49,210 nucleotides of DNA from Streptomyces sp. NRRL F-5123 (GCF_000721495.1 NZ_JOHY01000064.1:1-49210); one strand, 5' to 3'; positions 40,402 through 49,121 are shown, counted from the first letter of the stretch. Made by a program: numbers and translations. The notes: generated by a model from the sequence alone, not told the origin.

Positions 40402-42753
40402 GTGTCCACCGGACCGCGATTCCCCAGACGTCCACGTTCGCTCAGCGCTCCCCCGCCCCGCCGCCCGCTCGCGCGGCTGCGCCGCCGGCTGGCCGCACTC
40501 GTCGCGACCACCGGCCTCGCCGTCGCCGGGCTCGCCGGCATCTCCGCGCCCCCCGCGCACGCCGCGGGCGCGGTCACCGCGGAGTTCAGCAGCACCGGCA
40601 GCGGCTCGTCCTGGACGGGCACGTACACCGTCAAGAACGGCACGTCCGCCGCGATCAGCACCTGGTCGCTGGAGTTCGACCTGCCGACCGGCGTGAAGAT
40701 CACCGGCGAGACCTACGGCACCTCCACCGTCACCGGCCAGCACGTCGTGGCCTCCCCCGCGTACTACAACGCGAGCGTCCCGGCGAGCGGTTCGACGTAC
40801 CCGTACAGCTACACCTTCACCGCCTCGGGCCCGCTGTCGACGCCGACCGGCTGCCTGGTCAACGGCGCCAAGTGCGACGGCAGCCCCGCCACGCCGCCGC
40901 ACGCGCCCACCGGCGTGACGGTCTCCGACGCCACCGCCCACACGGTGACGCTCGGCTGGACGGCGGCCGCGATCGGCGACTTCCCCGTCGCCTCCTACGA
41001 CGTGCTCCAGGGCAGCACGGTGGTGGCCTCCAGCGGCACCACCAGCGCGACCGTGCAGGGCCTCTCGCCCGCCACGTCCTACCAGTTCACGGTGCGCGCC
41101 AAGGACAGCCGCGGCAACGTCGGCGCGGCCAGTGCCCCGGTCACGGCGACCACGTTCGACCCGTCCACCGACACCGTCCCGCCGACCGCGCCCGGCAGCC
41201 TCAAGTCGGGCGGGGTCACCGACAGCACCGTGGCGCTGTCGTGGGGCGCCGCGACCGACAACAACCGCGTCGCCGCCTACGACGTCTACCAGGACGGCAA
41301 GCTGGTGACGTCCACCCCGGCCGCCACCCGCACCGCCACCCTGACCGGCCTCGCGCCCTCCACCGCCTACACCTTCACCGTCAAGGCCCGCGACCTGGCC
41401 GACAACTCCTCGCCCGCGAGCAACGCGGTCTCCGTGACCACGCTGGAGGCGGTCGGCAACGGCGGCTACGCCAAGGTCGGCTACTTCGTGCAGTGGGGCA
41501 TCTACGGGCGCCAGTACTTCGTCAAGAACCTCGACACCTCGGGCGCCGCGGCCAAGCTGGACGTCATCAACTACGCCTTCGGCAACGTCGATCCGGCCAA
41601 CCTGACCTGCCTCCAGGGCGTCACCAAGGGCACCACCGCCGACCCGGAGGACCCGAGCCAGGGCGACGGCGCCGGTGACGCGGAGGCCGACTACGGGCGG
41701 GCCTTCCCTGCCTCCCAGTCCGTCAACGGCCAGGCGGACGACGGCTGGGGCAAGCTGCGCGGCAACTTCAACCAGCTCAAGGAACTCAAGGCGAAGTACC
41801 CGCACCTGAAGGTCGTGATGTCGCTCGGCGGGTGGACCTACTCCAAGTACTTCTCGGACGTGGCCGCGACCGACGCCTCCCGCAAGAAGTTCGTGAAGTC
41901 CTGCATCGACACCTACATCAAGGGCAACCTGCCGTCGTACGAGGGCGCGGGCGGCGCCGGTGTCGCGGCCGGCATCTTCGACGGCTTCGACATCGACTGG
42001 GAGTGGCCCGGCTCGCCCGACGGCCACCCGGGCAACCACTACTCGGCCGCCGACAAGGCCGACCTGACCGCGCTGCTCGCCGAGTTCCGCACCGAACTCG
42101 ACGCGCTCGGCGGCAGCCACCTGCTGCTCACCGCCTTCACCCCGGCCGACCCCGACAAGATCGCGCTGGGCTGGGACCTGCCGCAGGTGTCGAAGTCGCT
42201 GGACATCGAGAACGTCCAGGGCTACGACTTCCACGGCTCCGGCAGCGACAACTCCTGGGAGCCGAAGCGCACCGGCCACCAGGCCAACCTGTACGCCGAC
42301 CCGGCCTCGCCCGTCCCGAACGACTTCAGCGCCGACAAGGCGATCCAGACCTACCTCGCCGCCGGGGTCAGCCCGCGCAAGCTCACACTGGGCCTGCCCT
42401 TCTACGGGCGCGGCTGGCAGCAGGTGGCCGACGGCGGCGTGCACGGCGTGTGGCAGGCCGCGAACGGCGCGGCGCCGGGGCAGTTCGCCGAGGAGGCGGG
42501 CACCCGCGGCTACAGCAACCTGGTCGCCGGTGTGCCGGGGCTGACCGTCTACCACGACGAGCAGGCGGTCGCCACGTACGGCTACACCGGCAGCGGCGGC
42601 CAGTGGTGGTCCTTCGACGACGCCTGGTCGATCGGCAAGAAGGCGCAGTACATCACCTCGCACCATCTGCTGGGCGCGATGATCTGGGAGATGTCGGGCG
42701 ACACGTCCAACGGCTCCCTGCTCGGCGCCCTCACGACCGGCCTGGGCGGCTGA
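40402..42753 (+). CDS. Secreted multidomain GH18 chitinase (CBM2-FnIII-FnIII-GH18)
   Basis: 783 residues. A long basic signal peptide (RRRLAALVATTGLAVAGLAGISAPPAHA) is followed by a CBM2-like cellulose/chitin-binding module (about 55-150), two fibronectin type III domains (about 165-250 and 260-350), and a GH18 barrel from about 355 (GYAKVGYFVQWGIYGRQYF). SLGGWTYSKYF and the catalytic DGFDIDWEWP are present, with Asp530, Asp532 and acid Glu534. GYDFHGSGSDNSW and GLPFYGRGWQQV complete the active site. All catalytic residues are intact. It should hydrolyse chitin outside the cell. GTG 40402 has CGAGGAGAGCC upstream. DasR-like boxes control it. Confidence 0.95.
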   Translation: MSTGPRFPRRPRSLSAPPPRRPLARLRRRLAALVATTGLAVAGLAGISAPPAHAAGAVTAEFSSTGSGSSWTGTYTVKNGTSAAISTWSLEFDLPTGVKITGETYGTSTVTGQHVVASPAYYNASVPASGSTYPYSYTFTASGPLSTPTGCLVNGAKCDGSPATPPHAPTGVTVSDATAHTVTLGWTAAAIGDFPVASYDVLQGSTVVASSGTTSATVQGLSPATSYQFTVRAKDSRGNVGAASAPVTATTFDPSTDTVPPTAPGSLKSGGVTDSTVALSWGAATDNNRVAAYDVYQDGKLVTSTPAATRTATLTGLAPSTAYTFTVKARDLADNSSPASNAVSVTTLEAVGNGGYAKVGYFVQWGIYGRQYFVKNLDTSGAAAKLDVINYAFGNVDPANLTCLQGVTKGTTADPEDPSQGDGAGDAEADYGRAFPASQSVNGQADDGWGKLRGNFNQLKELKAKYPHLKVVMSLGGWTYSKYFSDVAATDASRKKFVKSCIDTYIKGNLPSYEGAGGAGVAAGIFDGFDIDWEWPGSPDGHPGNHYSAADKADLTALLAEFRTELDALGGSHLLLTAFTPADPDKIALGWDLPQVSKSLDIENVQGYDFHGSGSDNSWEPKRTGHQANLYADPASPVPNDFSADKAIQTYLAAGVSPRKLTLGLPFYGRGWQQVADGGVHGVWQAANGAAPGQFAEEAGTRGYSNLVAGVPGLTVYHDEQAVATYGYTGSGGQWWSFDDAWSIGKKAQYITSHHLLGAMIWEMSGDTSNGSLLGALTTGLGG

Positions 42754-42767
42754 CACCCGGGCCCGCC

Positions 42768-42794
42768 GGGTCCGGGCGGTCGGCGCCCGGACCC
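42768..42794 (+). terminator. Terminator of the chitinase gene
   Basis: GGGTCCGGGCG and its complement (11-bp perfect stem) with a five-base loop, 15 bases past the stop. Confidence 0.75.
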
Positions 42795-42832
42795 ACCGCG
42801 GCCCGCCCGGCGTGACCCGCCGCCGGGCCGCA

Positions 42833-42890
42833 CGGCAGGACGGTACGGCTCTGTGCCGCCTGCCGCGGGGCGGTACGGCTCTGTGCCGCC
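42833..42890. repeat. 20-bp direct repeat and hairpin between convergent genes
   Basis: CGGTACGGCTCTGTGCCGCC is present identically at 42841-42860 and 42871-42890. CGGCAGG/CCTGCCG arms (42833-42839, 42859-42865) make the first copy part of a hairpin that can end the minus-strand GH54 transcript. Confidence 0.7.
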
Positions 42891-42950
42891 CCGCCGCCGG
42901 CCCGGCGGCCGACCCCCGCCGGGCCGTACGGGTGTCGTGCCGCGCTGGGC

Positions 42951-44274
42951 TCAGGGGGCCCAGGGGGAGGCGACGGCCCAGCTCGCGTCGTCGGCGAAGG
43001 ACGTGCTGGAGTCCCACGCGTTGGAGCCGCCGTTCACGGCGAGGTAGACGTTGTAGTTGTAGTGGCGCAGGTAGTGGTCGGGGTAGTTGACGGACGGGAA
43101 CGACAGGCCCTGCCCGTTCAGGCCGCTCTGGGCGCAGAAGGTGGCGTCCTGCTTGAACAGGTCACTGCCGTCGCTCGTGGCAATTCCCAGCTTGAAGTTC
43201 TGGTGCCGCAGGTACTGGCCGGACTTGTTGGCGGACTCGAAGGACACGCACCCGCTGTTGGCCAGGCCCGCGCGGACGATCCAGGTCGCGTCGCCCTTGT
43301 CGGTCGCCGAACTCGACGACGTGACGCCCGCGATGACGACGTTGGCGTCGCTGTCGTCGTGCTTGAGGTAGTCGCCGGTGCAGCACGAGGTGGTGGCGCG
43401 CAGTGACGTCTTGCTGCCGACCGTCAGACCCCCGGTGCCGCCCGTGGAGCCCGCGGTGTAGCCGACCGAGGTGATGTTGGACTGCACGGCGTTCTCGGTG
43501 GCGTCCGAGGGGTAGCCGGACGTCATCACGCCCTCGTAGAAGGTGCCCTGGGCGCCGACGCTGTTGTCACCGCCGATGCCGAGGATGATCGCGCCCTGCT
43601 TCTTCATCGGGTTGTAGCCCGAGACGTTGGGGCGTACCCCGCTGTAGAAGGTGGACAGGCTGCCGGACTGGGCGTTGCCGCCGCGGATCGCCCACTGGTT
43701 GGCGCCGCCCTTGATCAGGGCGGTGGTGAAGCGGTAGTTGATCGTCGGGTCACCGGAGTTGAGGTGCTGGTTGACGCCGGAGAACAGGCCGTTCTCCAGG
43801 TCGGCCATGATCCAGGGGCCGTTGCCCGAGGGCGCTCGCGAGGTTGTCGTAGCCGCCGGAGGCCGGGCCGTTGAAGCCGCCGGGGGGTGCCTGGGTGAGG
43901 TTGTTGCCGCGGCCGGACTGGTCGTAGATGACGGTGATGACGCACGAGGTGCCGGAGCAGAACGAATCCTGGGCGGCGGCGTTGGCGTAACCGCCCGCGC
44001 TCAGCACACCGATGTTCTGCGTGGCGTTGTCCGACGCGCGCCGGACCTGGTACAGCGAGCCGTTGTACGAGCCGTACAGGGCCCGGGTGGTGCTGTGCGC
44101 CGCGACGCACGGGGTGCCGCCGGACTGGTAGATGTCGCAGGGCAGCGAGCCCGCCGCCTGCGAGGCCGGCGAGGTGCCGGCCAGCACGCCGGCGACCAGC
44201 GCGGCGGTCGCGCCGAAGGCGAGCGCGAGGCTGCGCAGCCGTCTGCGGACGCGGATCTTCGCGAGTACGGACAC
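42951..44274 (-). pseudogene. GH54 alpha-L-arabinofuranosidase with CBM42, broken by internal deletion
   Basis: Two halves of one secreted enzyme in different frames. The first (44274 to about 43835) has GTG with GAGGAGG, a signal peptide (SLALAFGATAALVAGVLAG) and SLPCDIYQSGGTPCVAAHSTTRALYG to GGYDNLA, the GH54 N-terminus. The second (about 43830 to 42951) resumes at SGNGPWIMADLENGLFSG, runs through GGNAQSGSLSTFYSGVRPN and GIGGDNSVGAQGTFYEGVMTSGYPS, and ends in an AbfB/CBM42 arabinose-binding domain (TSLRATTSCC, QYLRHQNFKL, HYLRHYNYNVYL). Roughly 100 residues between DNLA and SGNGPW, where the family's catalytic nucleophile region lies, are missing and the frame is shifted. The rest is well conserved, so the event is recent. 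The parts cannot make an active enzyme. Confidence 0.85.
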
Positions 44275-44367
44275 GGGGTCCTCCTCTGTGTGGGGGGTGG
44301 TGGGGTGGTGCGGGCCGGGCGGCCGCCCGGCGGGGTCCGCCGGGGTGCGTGCGGGCAGCCCGGAGGA

Positions 44368-44402
44368 CCGGTCCGGCGCCGGTGGGTCCGGCGCCGGACC
44401 GG
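44368..44402 (-). terminator. Terminator of the sugar ABC operon
   Basis: 15-bp perfect stem (CCGGTCCGGCGCCGG and its complement) with TGGGT loop, 34 bases past the permease stop. Confidence 0.8.
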
Positions 44403-44436
44403 CTCTGCGCCGCGGCATGGGGGTCCGCGGCGTCAC

Positions 44437-45519
44437 TCAGCCGCGGCGCGCCACGCTTCTGGCGCGCAGCCGGTCGGCGGTGATCGCCAGCCCGAGAACG
44501 CAACCGAGCACGATGTTGGTGTAGTTGGAGTTGATCTGAAGGGTCGTCAGGCCGTTGTTGATGAGCTCCAGCAGCACCGTTCCGGCGACGATGCCGAGGA
44601 TCCGGCCCTGCCCGCCGACCAGGCTCACCCCGCCGATCACGGCCGCGGCGATCGCCGACAGCTCCCAGCCGACGCCCACCCCGCTCGCCGACCCGACGCC
44701 CATCCGGCCCAGCACCAGGATCCCGGCGAAGGCGGACAGCAGCGAGCTGGTCACGTACATCGAGATGATGCGCCGGTCGCCGCGGATGCCGGCCAGCCGC
44801 GCGGCCTCGGGGTTGCCGCCGACCGCGTAGACCTGCCGCCCGGCGTAGGTGCGTTCCAGGAAGAACCAGGCCACCAGGGCGACGACGACGAACAGGATGA
44901 GCGGCAGAGGCACCTGGGCCACGTACGTCTGCCCGAGATCGCTGAAGGTGCCGCCGATGCCGATGATCGAGGTGCCCGAGGTGATCGCGAGCGTGACGCC
45001 CTGCGCGACGGTGTACGTCACCAGGGTCACCACGAAGGGCGCCATCTTCAGCCGGGTCACGGCCAGTCCGTGGATCAGCCCGACCGTGCCGCATATCAGC
45101 AGGGTGACCAGGATCGCGAGCACGGGCGGCAGCCCCGCCCGCACGTTGAACCAGGACATCAGGATCACGCTGGTGCCCAGCAGCGCGCCCACCGACAGGT
45201 CGATGCCGCCGGTGAGGATGACGAGCGACTCGCCGATCGCGATGAGCCCGTACTGCGCCAGGTCGAAGCCCATGCCCTGGAGGTTGACCGCGCCCGCGAA
45301 CGTCGACTTGTCGAGGGCGAGGAACACGAAGACCACCACGCAGGCCGCGACCACGCCGACCTCCGGTGTCTCCAGCAGGCGCCTGCCGAGCGACGTGCGC
45401 GGCTCCGCGGCGTCGGGGGCTGCCGCGCCCGAACCCCGTGTCGCGGGCGCGGTGCCGGCAGCCGGACCCGCGCTCTCCCTCCCGCGCGTGCCGTCCTTCA
45501 TCGGCGTGCCGTCCTTCAT
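44437..45519 (-). CDS. Sugar ABC transporter permease (RbsC/AraH/XylH family)
   Basis: 360 residues with about nine membrane helices after a 45-residue Gly/Ala-rich cytoplasmic tail. Family motifs: GLIAIGESLVILTGGIDLSVGALLG, MAPFVVTLVTYTVAQGVTL, the cytoplasmic EAA-like loop VYAVGGNPEAARLAGI, and GGVSLVGGQGRILGIVAGTVLLELINNGLTTL. It forms the membrane channel of the importer. The ATG (45519) overlaps the ATPase stop; a second in-frame ATG at 45501 repeats the codons MKDGT. It is the last gene of the operon, before a strong hairpin and the GH54 remnant. Confidence 0.92.
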   Translation of the reverse strand: MKDGTPMKDGTRGRESAGPAAGTAPATRGSGAAAPDAAEPRTSLGRRLLETPEVGVVAACVVVFVFLALDKSTFAGAVNLQGMGFDLAQYGLIAIGESLVILTGGIDLSVGALLGTSVILMSWFNVRAGLPPVLAILVTLLICGTVGLIHGLAVTRLKMAPFVVTLVTYTVAQGVTLAITSGTSIIGIGGTFSDLGQTYVAQVPLPLILFVVVALVAWFFLERTYAGRQVYAVGGNPEAARLAGIRGDRRIISMYVTSSLLSAFAGILVLGRMGVGSASGVGVGWELSAIAAAVIGGVSLVGGQGRILGIVAGTVLLELINNGLTTLQINSNYTNIVLGCVLGLAITADRLRARSVARRG

Positions 45520-47114
45520 GCGCGTGCCTTCCCTCCGCCGGCCGCGCCGGCTCCCGTACCGCCGCCCGCGGGTCCGGAGCCCGAGCCGGCCGCAGCGGTC
45601 ATGATCACTTCCTTGCCGAACCGGTCGCGCGGCAGGTCGGCGACGATCCGGCCGTGCGCCATCACCACGATGCGGTGGCAGATCCACAGCAGCTCCTCCA
45701 GCTCGGAGGACGCCACGAGCACCGCGAGGCCGTCCTGCGCGGCGGTGTCGATGAGGCTGTAGATCTCCGCCTTGGCCCCGACGTCCACCCCGCGCGTCGG
45801 CTCGTCGAGCAGCAGCAGCCGCGGGTCGGCCGCGAGCCAGCGGCCGAACACCGCCTTCTGCTGGTTGCCGCCGGACAGCGAGCCGATCGGCTGCTCCTGG
45901 GTGTGCAGCCGCACCCCGAGGTCCTTGACGATCCTTGCCGCGTGCGTCTTGTCGACGCGCGGCCGCAGCAGCCCGCGGCGGCTGATCCGGCGCAGCGTCG
46001 CGAGCGTGACGTTCCAGCGCACGGAGTGCGCGGGCAGCAGCGCCTGCACCTTGCGGTCCTCCGGCACCAGGCCGATCCCGGCCGCCACGGAGTCGGCCGG
46101 GTGCCGGGGCCGGAAGTCGGCGCCCTCGAAGGCCACCGACCCGCCGGTACGCGGCTGCGCGCCCATCACCGTGTGCAGCAGCCGGCTGCGGCCCGAGCCC
46201 ATGAGCCCCGCGACGCCGACGATCTCGCCCGCGTGCACGTCCAGGTCGACCGGGCCGAGGCCGTCCGCGGTCAGCCCGCGCACGCTGAGCGTCGCCACGC
46301 GCTCCACCGACGGCGGCGGGGCGAGGTCGGCTCGGGCCAGTTCGGCGCCGACCATCTCGCGGATCATCCGCTCCTCGGTGGCCTCGGCCGGTGTCAGGTC
46401 CGCCACCAGCTTGCCGCTGCGCAGCACCACCACCCGGTCGGCGACCGCCCGCACCTCGTCGAGGCGGTGCCCGATGAAGAGCACCGCTCCCCCGGCCGCC
46501 GCGTGCTGCCGGGCGAGCGCGAGCACCCGCTCGGCCTCGACCGGGCCGAGCGAGGACGTCGGCTCGTCGAGGATCAGGACGACGGGGCGGTGGCCCCACG
46601 CCTTGGCGATCTCGATCATCTGCCGCACGGGCACCGGGTAGCGGCCCACCGGCCGGTCGACGTCCACCCCGCCGACACCGACCTCGGCGAGCAGCGCCCG
46701 CGCCTCCGCGCGGGTACCGGCCCGGTCGACGACGAGCGTGCCGAGCGGGCGGCTGTCCGCGCGCTGCGGGCGGCGGCCCAGCAGCAGGTTCTCCGCCACG
46801 CTCAGCTGGCCCACGAGCGGGAACTCCTGGGCGACCAGGGCCACGCCCATGTCCCGCGCGTGGTCGGGGCGGCCGGGCTGGAGCGGCCGCCCCGCGATCT
46901 CGATCGCGCCGGTCGTCGGGGTGACCGTGCCGGACAGCACGCCCATCAGCGTCGACTTGCCCGCGCCGTTCTCGCCGACGACGGCGACGATCTGGCCGCG
47001 CGCCAGGTCGAGCCGCGGGATGTCCAGGACCTTCACCGGGCCGTACGTCTTGCTGACGTCGCGCAACGAGACGGCGGTGTCGGCGCCCGGGGCGTCTGCC
47101 GGGGCCGACGCCAT
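45516..47114 (-). CDS. Sugar ABC transporter ATP-binding protein, two NBDs (RbsA/XylG type)
   Basis: 532 residues with two fused nucleotide-binding domains. First NBD: Walker A GENGAGKST (47-55), Q-loop VAQEF, a signature of the degenerate type (PVPVRQMIEIAKAW), Walker B VLILDEPTSSLGP. Second NBD: a degenerate Walker A (GLMGSGRSRLL), Q-loop VPEDRK, an intact SGGNQQKAVFGRWL and LLLLDEPTRGVDVGAK. This asymmetry is normal for ribose/xylose-type importers. A Gly/Ala-rich tail ends the protein. The ATG shares one base with the stop of the binding-protein gene upstream, and its own stop overlaps the permease start. Confidence 0.94.
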   Translation of the reverse strand: MASAPADAPGADTAVSLRDVSKTYGPVKVLDIPRLDLARGQIVAVVGENGAGKSTLMGVLSGTVTPTTGAIEIAGRPLQPGRPDHARDMGVALVAQEFPLVGQLSVAENLLLGRRPQRADSRPLGTLVVDRAGTRAEARALLAEVGVGGVDVDRPVGRYPVPVRQMIEIAKAWGHRPVVLILDEPTSSLGPVEAERVLALARQHAAAGGAVLFIGHRLDEVRAVADRVVVLRSGKLVADLTPAEATEERMIREMVGAELARADLAPPPSVERVATLSVRGLTADGLGPVDLDVHAGEIVGVAGLMGSGRSRLLHTVMGAQPRTGGSVAFEGADFRPRHPADSVAAGIGLVPEDRKVQALLPAHSVRWNVTLATLRRISRRGLLRPRVDKTHAARIVKDLGVRLHTQEQPIGSLSGGNQQKAVFGRWLAADPRLLLLDEPTRGVDVGAKAEIYSLIDTAAQDGLAVLVASSELEELLWICHRIVVMAHGRIVADLPRDRFGKEVIMTAAAGSGSGPAGGGTGAGAAGGGKARA

Positions 47115-48406
47115 CAGCCGATGCCGAGTTCGGTGAGCTTGGCCTGGTAGGCGCTCAGGTTGGCCTGGGTGACCAGGCCGACGCCGGAGCTCAGCGTCGT
47201 ACCGTCGGACTCCAGGTAGGGCTTGACGAGTTTCAGCGTCGCGTCGACGCCCAGCACCTTGAAGGCCGCCAGCAGGTACGCGCCGGTGTAGCCCTGCTGG
47301 TAGGGCTGCTGGAGGACGGTCGCCTGGATGACGCCGGACTTGACGAAGTTCAGCGTCTGCGGGTCGCTGTCGTCCGAGATGATCTTCACCTTGCCGGACT
47401 TGCCCGCGGCCTGGACGGCCTGCCCGGCGGACGGGCCGTCGTAGGAGTAGACGCCGTACAGGCCGTTGACGTTCGGGTTGGTCTGGATCGCGGTCTGCGC
47501 GTTGGTCAGGGCCTTGGAGGCGTCCATGCCGTCGCTGAGCTTCTGCACGACCTTGATGTCGGTGCCCTTGAGAGCGTCCTCGAAGCCCTTGATGCGCTCG
47601 ACGGCGTTGGACGTGGTCAGCGAGCCGACCAGGACGACGACCTGGCCCTTCCCGCCGAGCGCCTGCTTCATCGCCTCGCCCGCCTTCTGGCCCGCGGTGT
47701 AGTTGGGGGTGCCGAGGTAGAGCGCGGCGCCGTCCTCCTTGGGCAGCGGCGAGTCGATGGCCAGCACCGGGATGCCGGCCTTGTTCGCCGAGCTGATCGG
47801 GGCCTTGATCGCGGTGGGGTCGATCGCGGACACGCTCAGGCCGGTGATGCCCTGGCCGCGCAGCGTCTGGATGATGCTGAGCTGCTGGTCCAGCCGGCCG
47901 TTCGCCGGGGCCTGGTAGACGCCCTTGACACCGATGTCCTTGACGCCCTTGTTGAAGCCGATCTTGCCGGCGTTCCAGTAGTCGACGGCGACGTTCACGA
48001 CCATCGCCTCGTTCACCTTCGACAGGTCCTTGCCCGCCAGGGCCTGCTTCAGGGCGGCGTCCAGCTTGGCGAGGTTCGTGTCGTTGAAGGTGATGTCGCC
48101 CTGGATCGTCACGGCGGGCGCGTCCTTGCCCGTCCCGCCCGCCGAACCGCCGCTGCTGCCCGAACCCGAGTCGCCCGCACCGCTCTTGCTGCACGCTGCC
48201 GCACCGGCCAGCACCGCCAGCACGACGGCGGCGGCGCCGCAGCGCCGTACGATCGCGCGCCGCTGCCCGCTGCTGCGGGCTGCCGCGCGGCCTGCAGCGC
48301 TGCCTGCCGTGTCTGCCGCGCCCCCTGTGTCCGCTGCGTCCGCCGTGCCTGTTGCGTCCGCCCCGTACGCCGTCCGACCTGCCCGACCACACCGCACTGC
48401 ACCCAT
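47114..48406 (-). CDS. Sugar-binding lipoprotein of the ABC importer (periplasmic-binding-protein type I)
   Basis: 430 residues. The likely lipid-anchor Cys72 follows a hydrophobic run (AAAVVLAVLAGAAAC), but about 50 hydrophilic residues rich in Ala, Thr, Asp and Gly (TADAADTGGAADTAGSAAG) precede it, far longer than a normal lipoprotein n-region, and no later start codon is available. A Ser/Gly linker then leads into the binding fold: DYWNAGKIGFNKGVKDIGVK, GISGLSV-like strands (GITGLSVSAIDP), IPVLAIDSPLP, GQVVVLVGSLTTSNAVERIKGFEDAL, and KVKIISDDSDPQTL. The sugar is unknown; arabinose, ribose or xylose-type ligands are usual. It heads a three-gene operon with two LacI-like operators upstream. 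Confidence 0.9.
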   Translation of the reverse strand: MGAVRCGRAGRTAYGADATGTADAADTGGAADTAGSAAGRAAARSSGQRRAIVRRCGAAAVVLAVLAGAAACSKSGAGDSGSGSSGGSAGGTGKDAPAVTIQGDITFNDTNLAKLDAALKQALAGKDLSKVNEAMVVNVAVDYWNAGKIGFNKGVKDIGVKGVYQAPANGRLDQQLSIIQTLRGQGITGLSVSAIDPTAIKAPISSANKAGIPVLAIDSPLPKEDGAALYLGTPNYTAGQKAGEAMKQALGGKGQVVVLVGSLTTSNAVERIKGFEDALKGTDIKVVQKLSDGMDASKALTNAQTAIQTNPNVNGLYGVYSYDGPSAGQAVQAAGKSGKVKIISDDSDPQTLNFVKSGVIQATVLQQPYQQGYTGAYLLAAFKVLGVDATLKLVKPYLESDGTTLSSGVGLVTQANLSAYQAKLTELGIG

Positions 48407-48448
48407 GACAACATCCCGTCCGGAAAGGCCTCGTAGCCCGTTTGCTGT

Positions 48449-48464
48449 TTGTTAGCGCTCACAA
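48449..48464 (-). promoter_or_regulatory. LacI-type operator in the leader (downstream copy)
   Basis: TTGTTAGCGCTCACAA, symmetrical at 14 of 16 positions about AGCGCT, typical of LacI/GalR sites. It lies 43 bases before the binding-protein start, inside the predicted leader. Confidence 0.6.
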
Positions 48465-48680
48465 CCTGATCGTGTCGTACGTGTCGTGCACCGGCCCGAC
48501 CGACCCCGTCCCAGGGGTCGGCGCACCCCGTACTCCCACCGGCGAACCCGGCGTCGCACCGATCGAGAGGCGGTACGGCATGCCCCTCGTACCTCATGGG
48601 CACGCAAGTGCCCCGCAGGACCCGCCCGCCTCCGCGTCTGACGTGGCGTCCGGCGCGCGGGTGATCCCGTCACCCTTCGA
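48465..48680. other. Long leader / intergenic region, no gene
   Basis: Lies between the two LacI-like operators and should be transcribed as 5' leader of the sugar operon. No open frame with a good start or clear riboswitch was seen. Confidence 0.4.
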
Positions 48681-48708
48681 ATGTTAGCGTTCACTGATTG
48701 GGCGTCAA
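48681..48708 (-). promoter_or_regulatory. Promoter of the sugar ABC operon with overlapping operator
   Basis: Read on the minus strand: TTGACG (48703-48708), 16-bp spacer, TAACAT (48681-48686). The plus strand here has GTTAGCGTTCAC, matching 11 of 12 bases of the operator at 48449-48464 and covering the -10. The leader would be about 270 nt. Confidence 0.6.
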
Positions 48709-48791
48709 GAGAGCGTGCAGAAAGTTTTCGACGCTCCGTCCGGGGCCGCGCCCGGCGCACGCGGCGGGGCCGAGTGGGCGCGGCGCGCGGG

Positions 48792-48823
48792 GTCAGCGGG
48801 TCAGCGGGTCAGCGGGTCAGCGG
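48792..48823. repeat. Four tandem copies of GTCAGCGG overlapping the ArsR stop codon
   Basis: Four exact octamers. The stop codon of the ArsR gene (TCA on this strand, 48801-48803) is in the second unit, so the repeat encodes the last residues and runs past the end. An eight-base unit means copy-number change alters the C-terminal frame. Confidence 0.92.
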
Positions 48824-49121
48824 CGGTGTCGTCGGCCGCGGACGCGTCGCTCAGGCCGAGCCGCAGGTGGTCGAAGTGGTAGACGGCCTGGTCGAGGAGC
48901 TCGGCCACGTGGCTGTCGTACAGCCCGTAGACGACCGACCGCCCCTCGCGGCGCCCGACGACGAGGCCGAGGTTGCGCAGCAGCCGCAGCTGGTGCGAGC
49001 AGGCGGACTGCTCCATGCCGACGGCGCGCGCCAGCTCGGCGGCCCCGCAGGGGCCTTCCCGCAGCAGGGCGAGGGCCCGCCGCCCCTCGCGGGTGCGGCG
49101 GGCCCGAGGGGGTTGGGTCAG
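48801..49121 (-). CDS. ArsR/SmtB-family metal-responsive repressor, zinc-type alpha5 site
   Basis: About 106 residues if read from a CTG at 49121. Winged helix: [30 protein letters not shown], wing [14 protein letters not shown]. The last helix carries Asp69, His71, His82 and His85 in the spacing D-x-H-x10-H-x2-H, exactly that of the CzrA/SmtB zinc site between dimer arms. The only ATG in frame (49016) would remove helices 1-3 and half the DNA-binding domain. The CTG at 49121 overlaps the TGA of the upstream gene (CTGA), implying coupled translation. An N-terminal frameshift or sequencing error is the alternative. It probably represses a metal exporter just beyond the window edge. Confidence 0.7.
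   Translation of the reverse strand: MTQPPRARRTREGRRALALLREGPCGAAELARAVGMEQSACSHQLRLLRNLGLVVGRREGRSVVYGLYDSHVAELLDQAVYHFDHLRLGLSDASAADDTAADPLTR

Noticed and set aside
40300..43017. 900-residue minus-strand frame opposite the chitinase
   Set aside because: Antisense shadow of a gene with an intact GH18 active site; composition is low-complexity Arg/Gly/Val.
38769..44274. A biosynthetic gene cluster around the P450, glycosyltransferase and SARP
   Set aside because: No PKS, NRPS, terpene or RiPP core gene is present and the candidate tailoring genes are far apart among unrelated operons.
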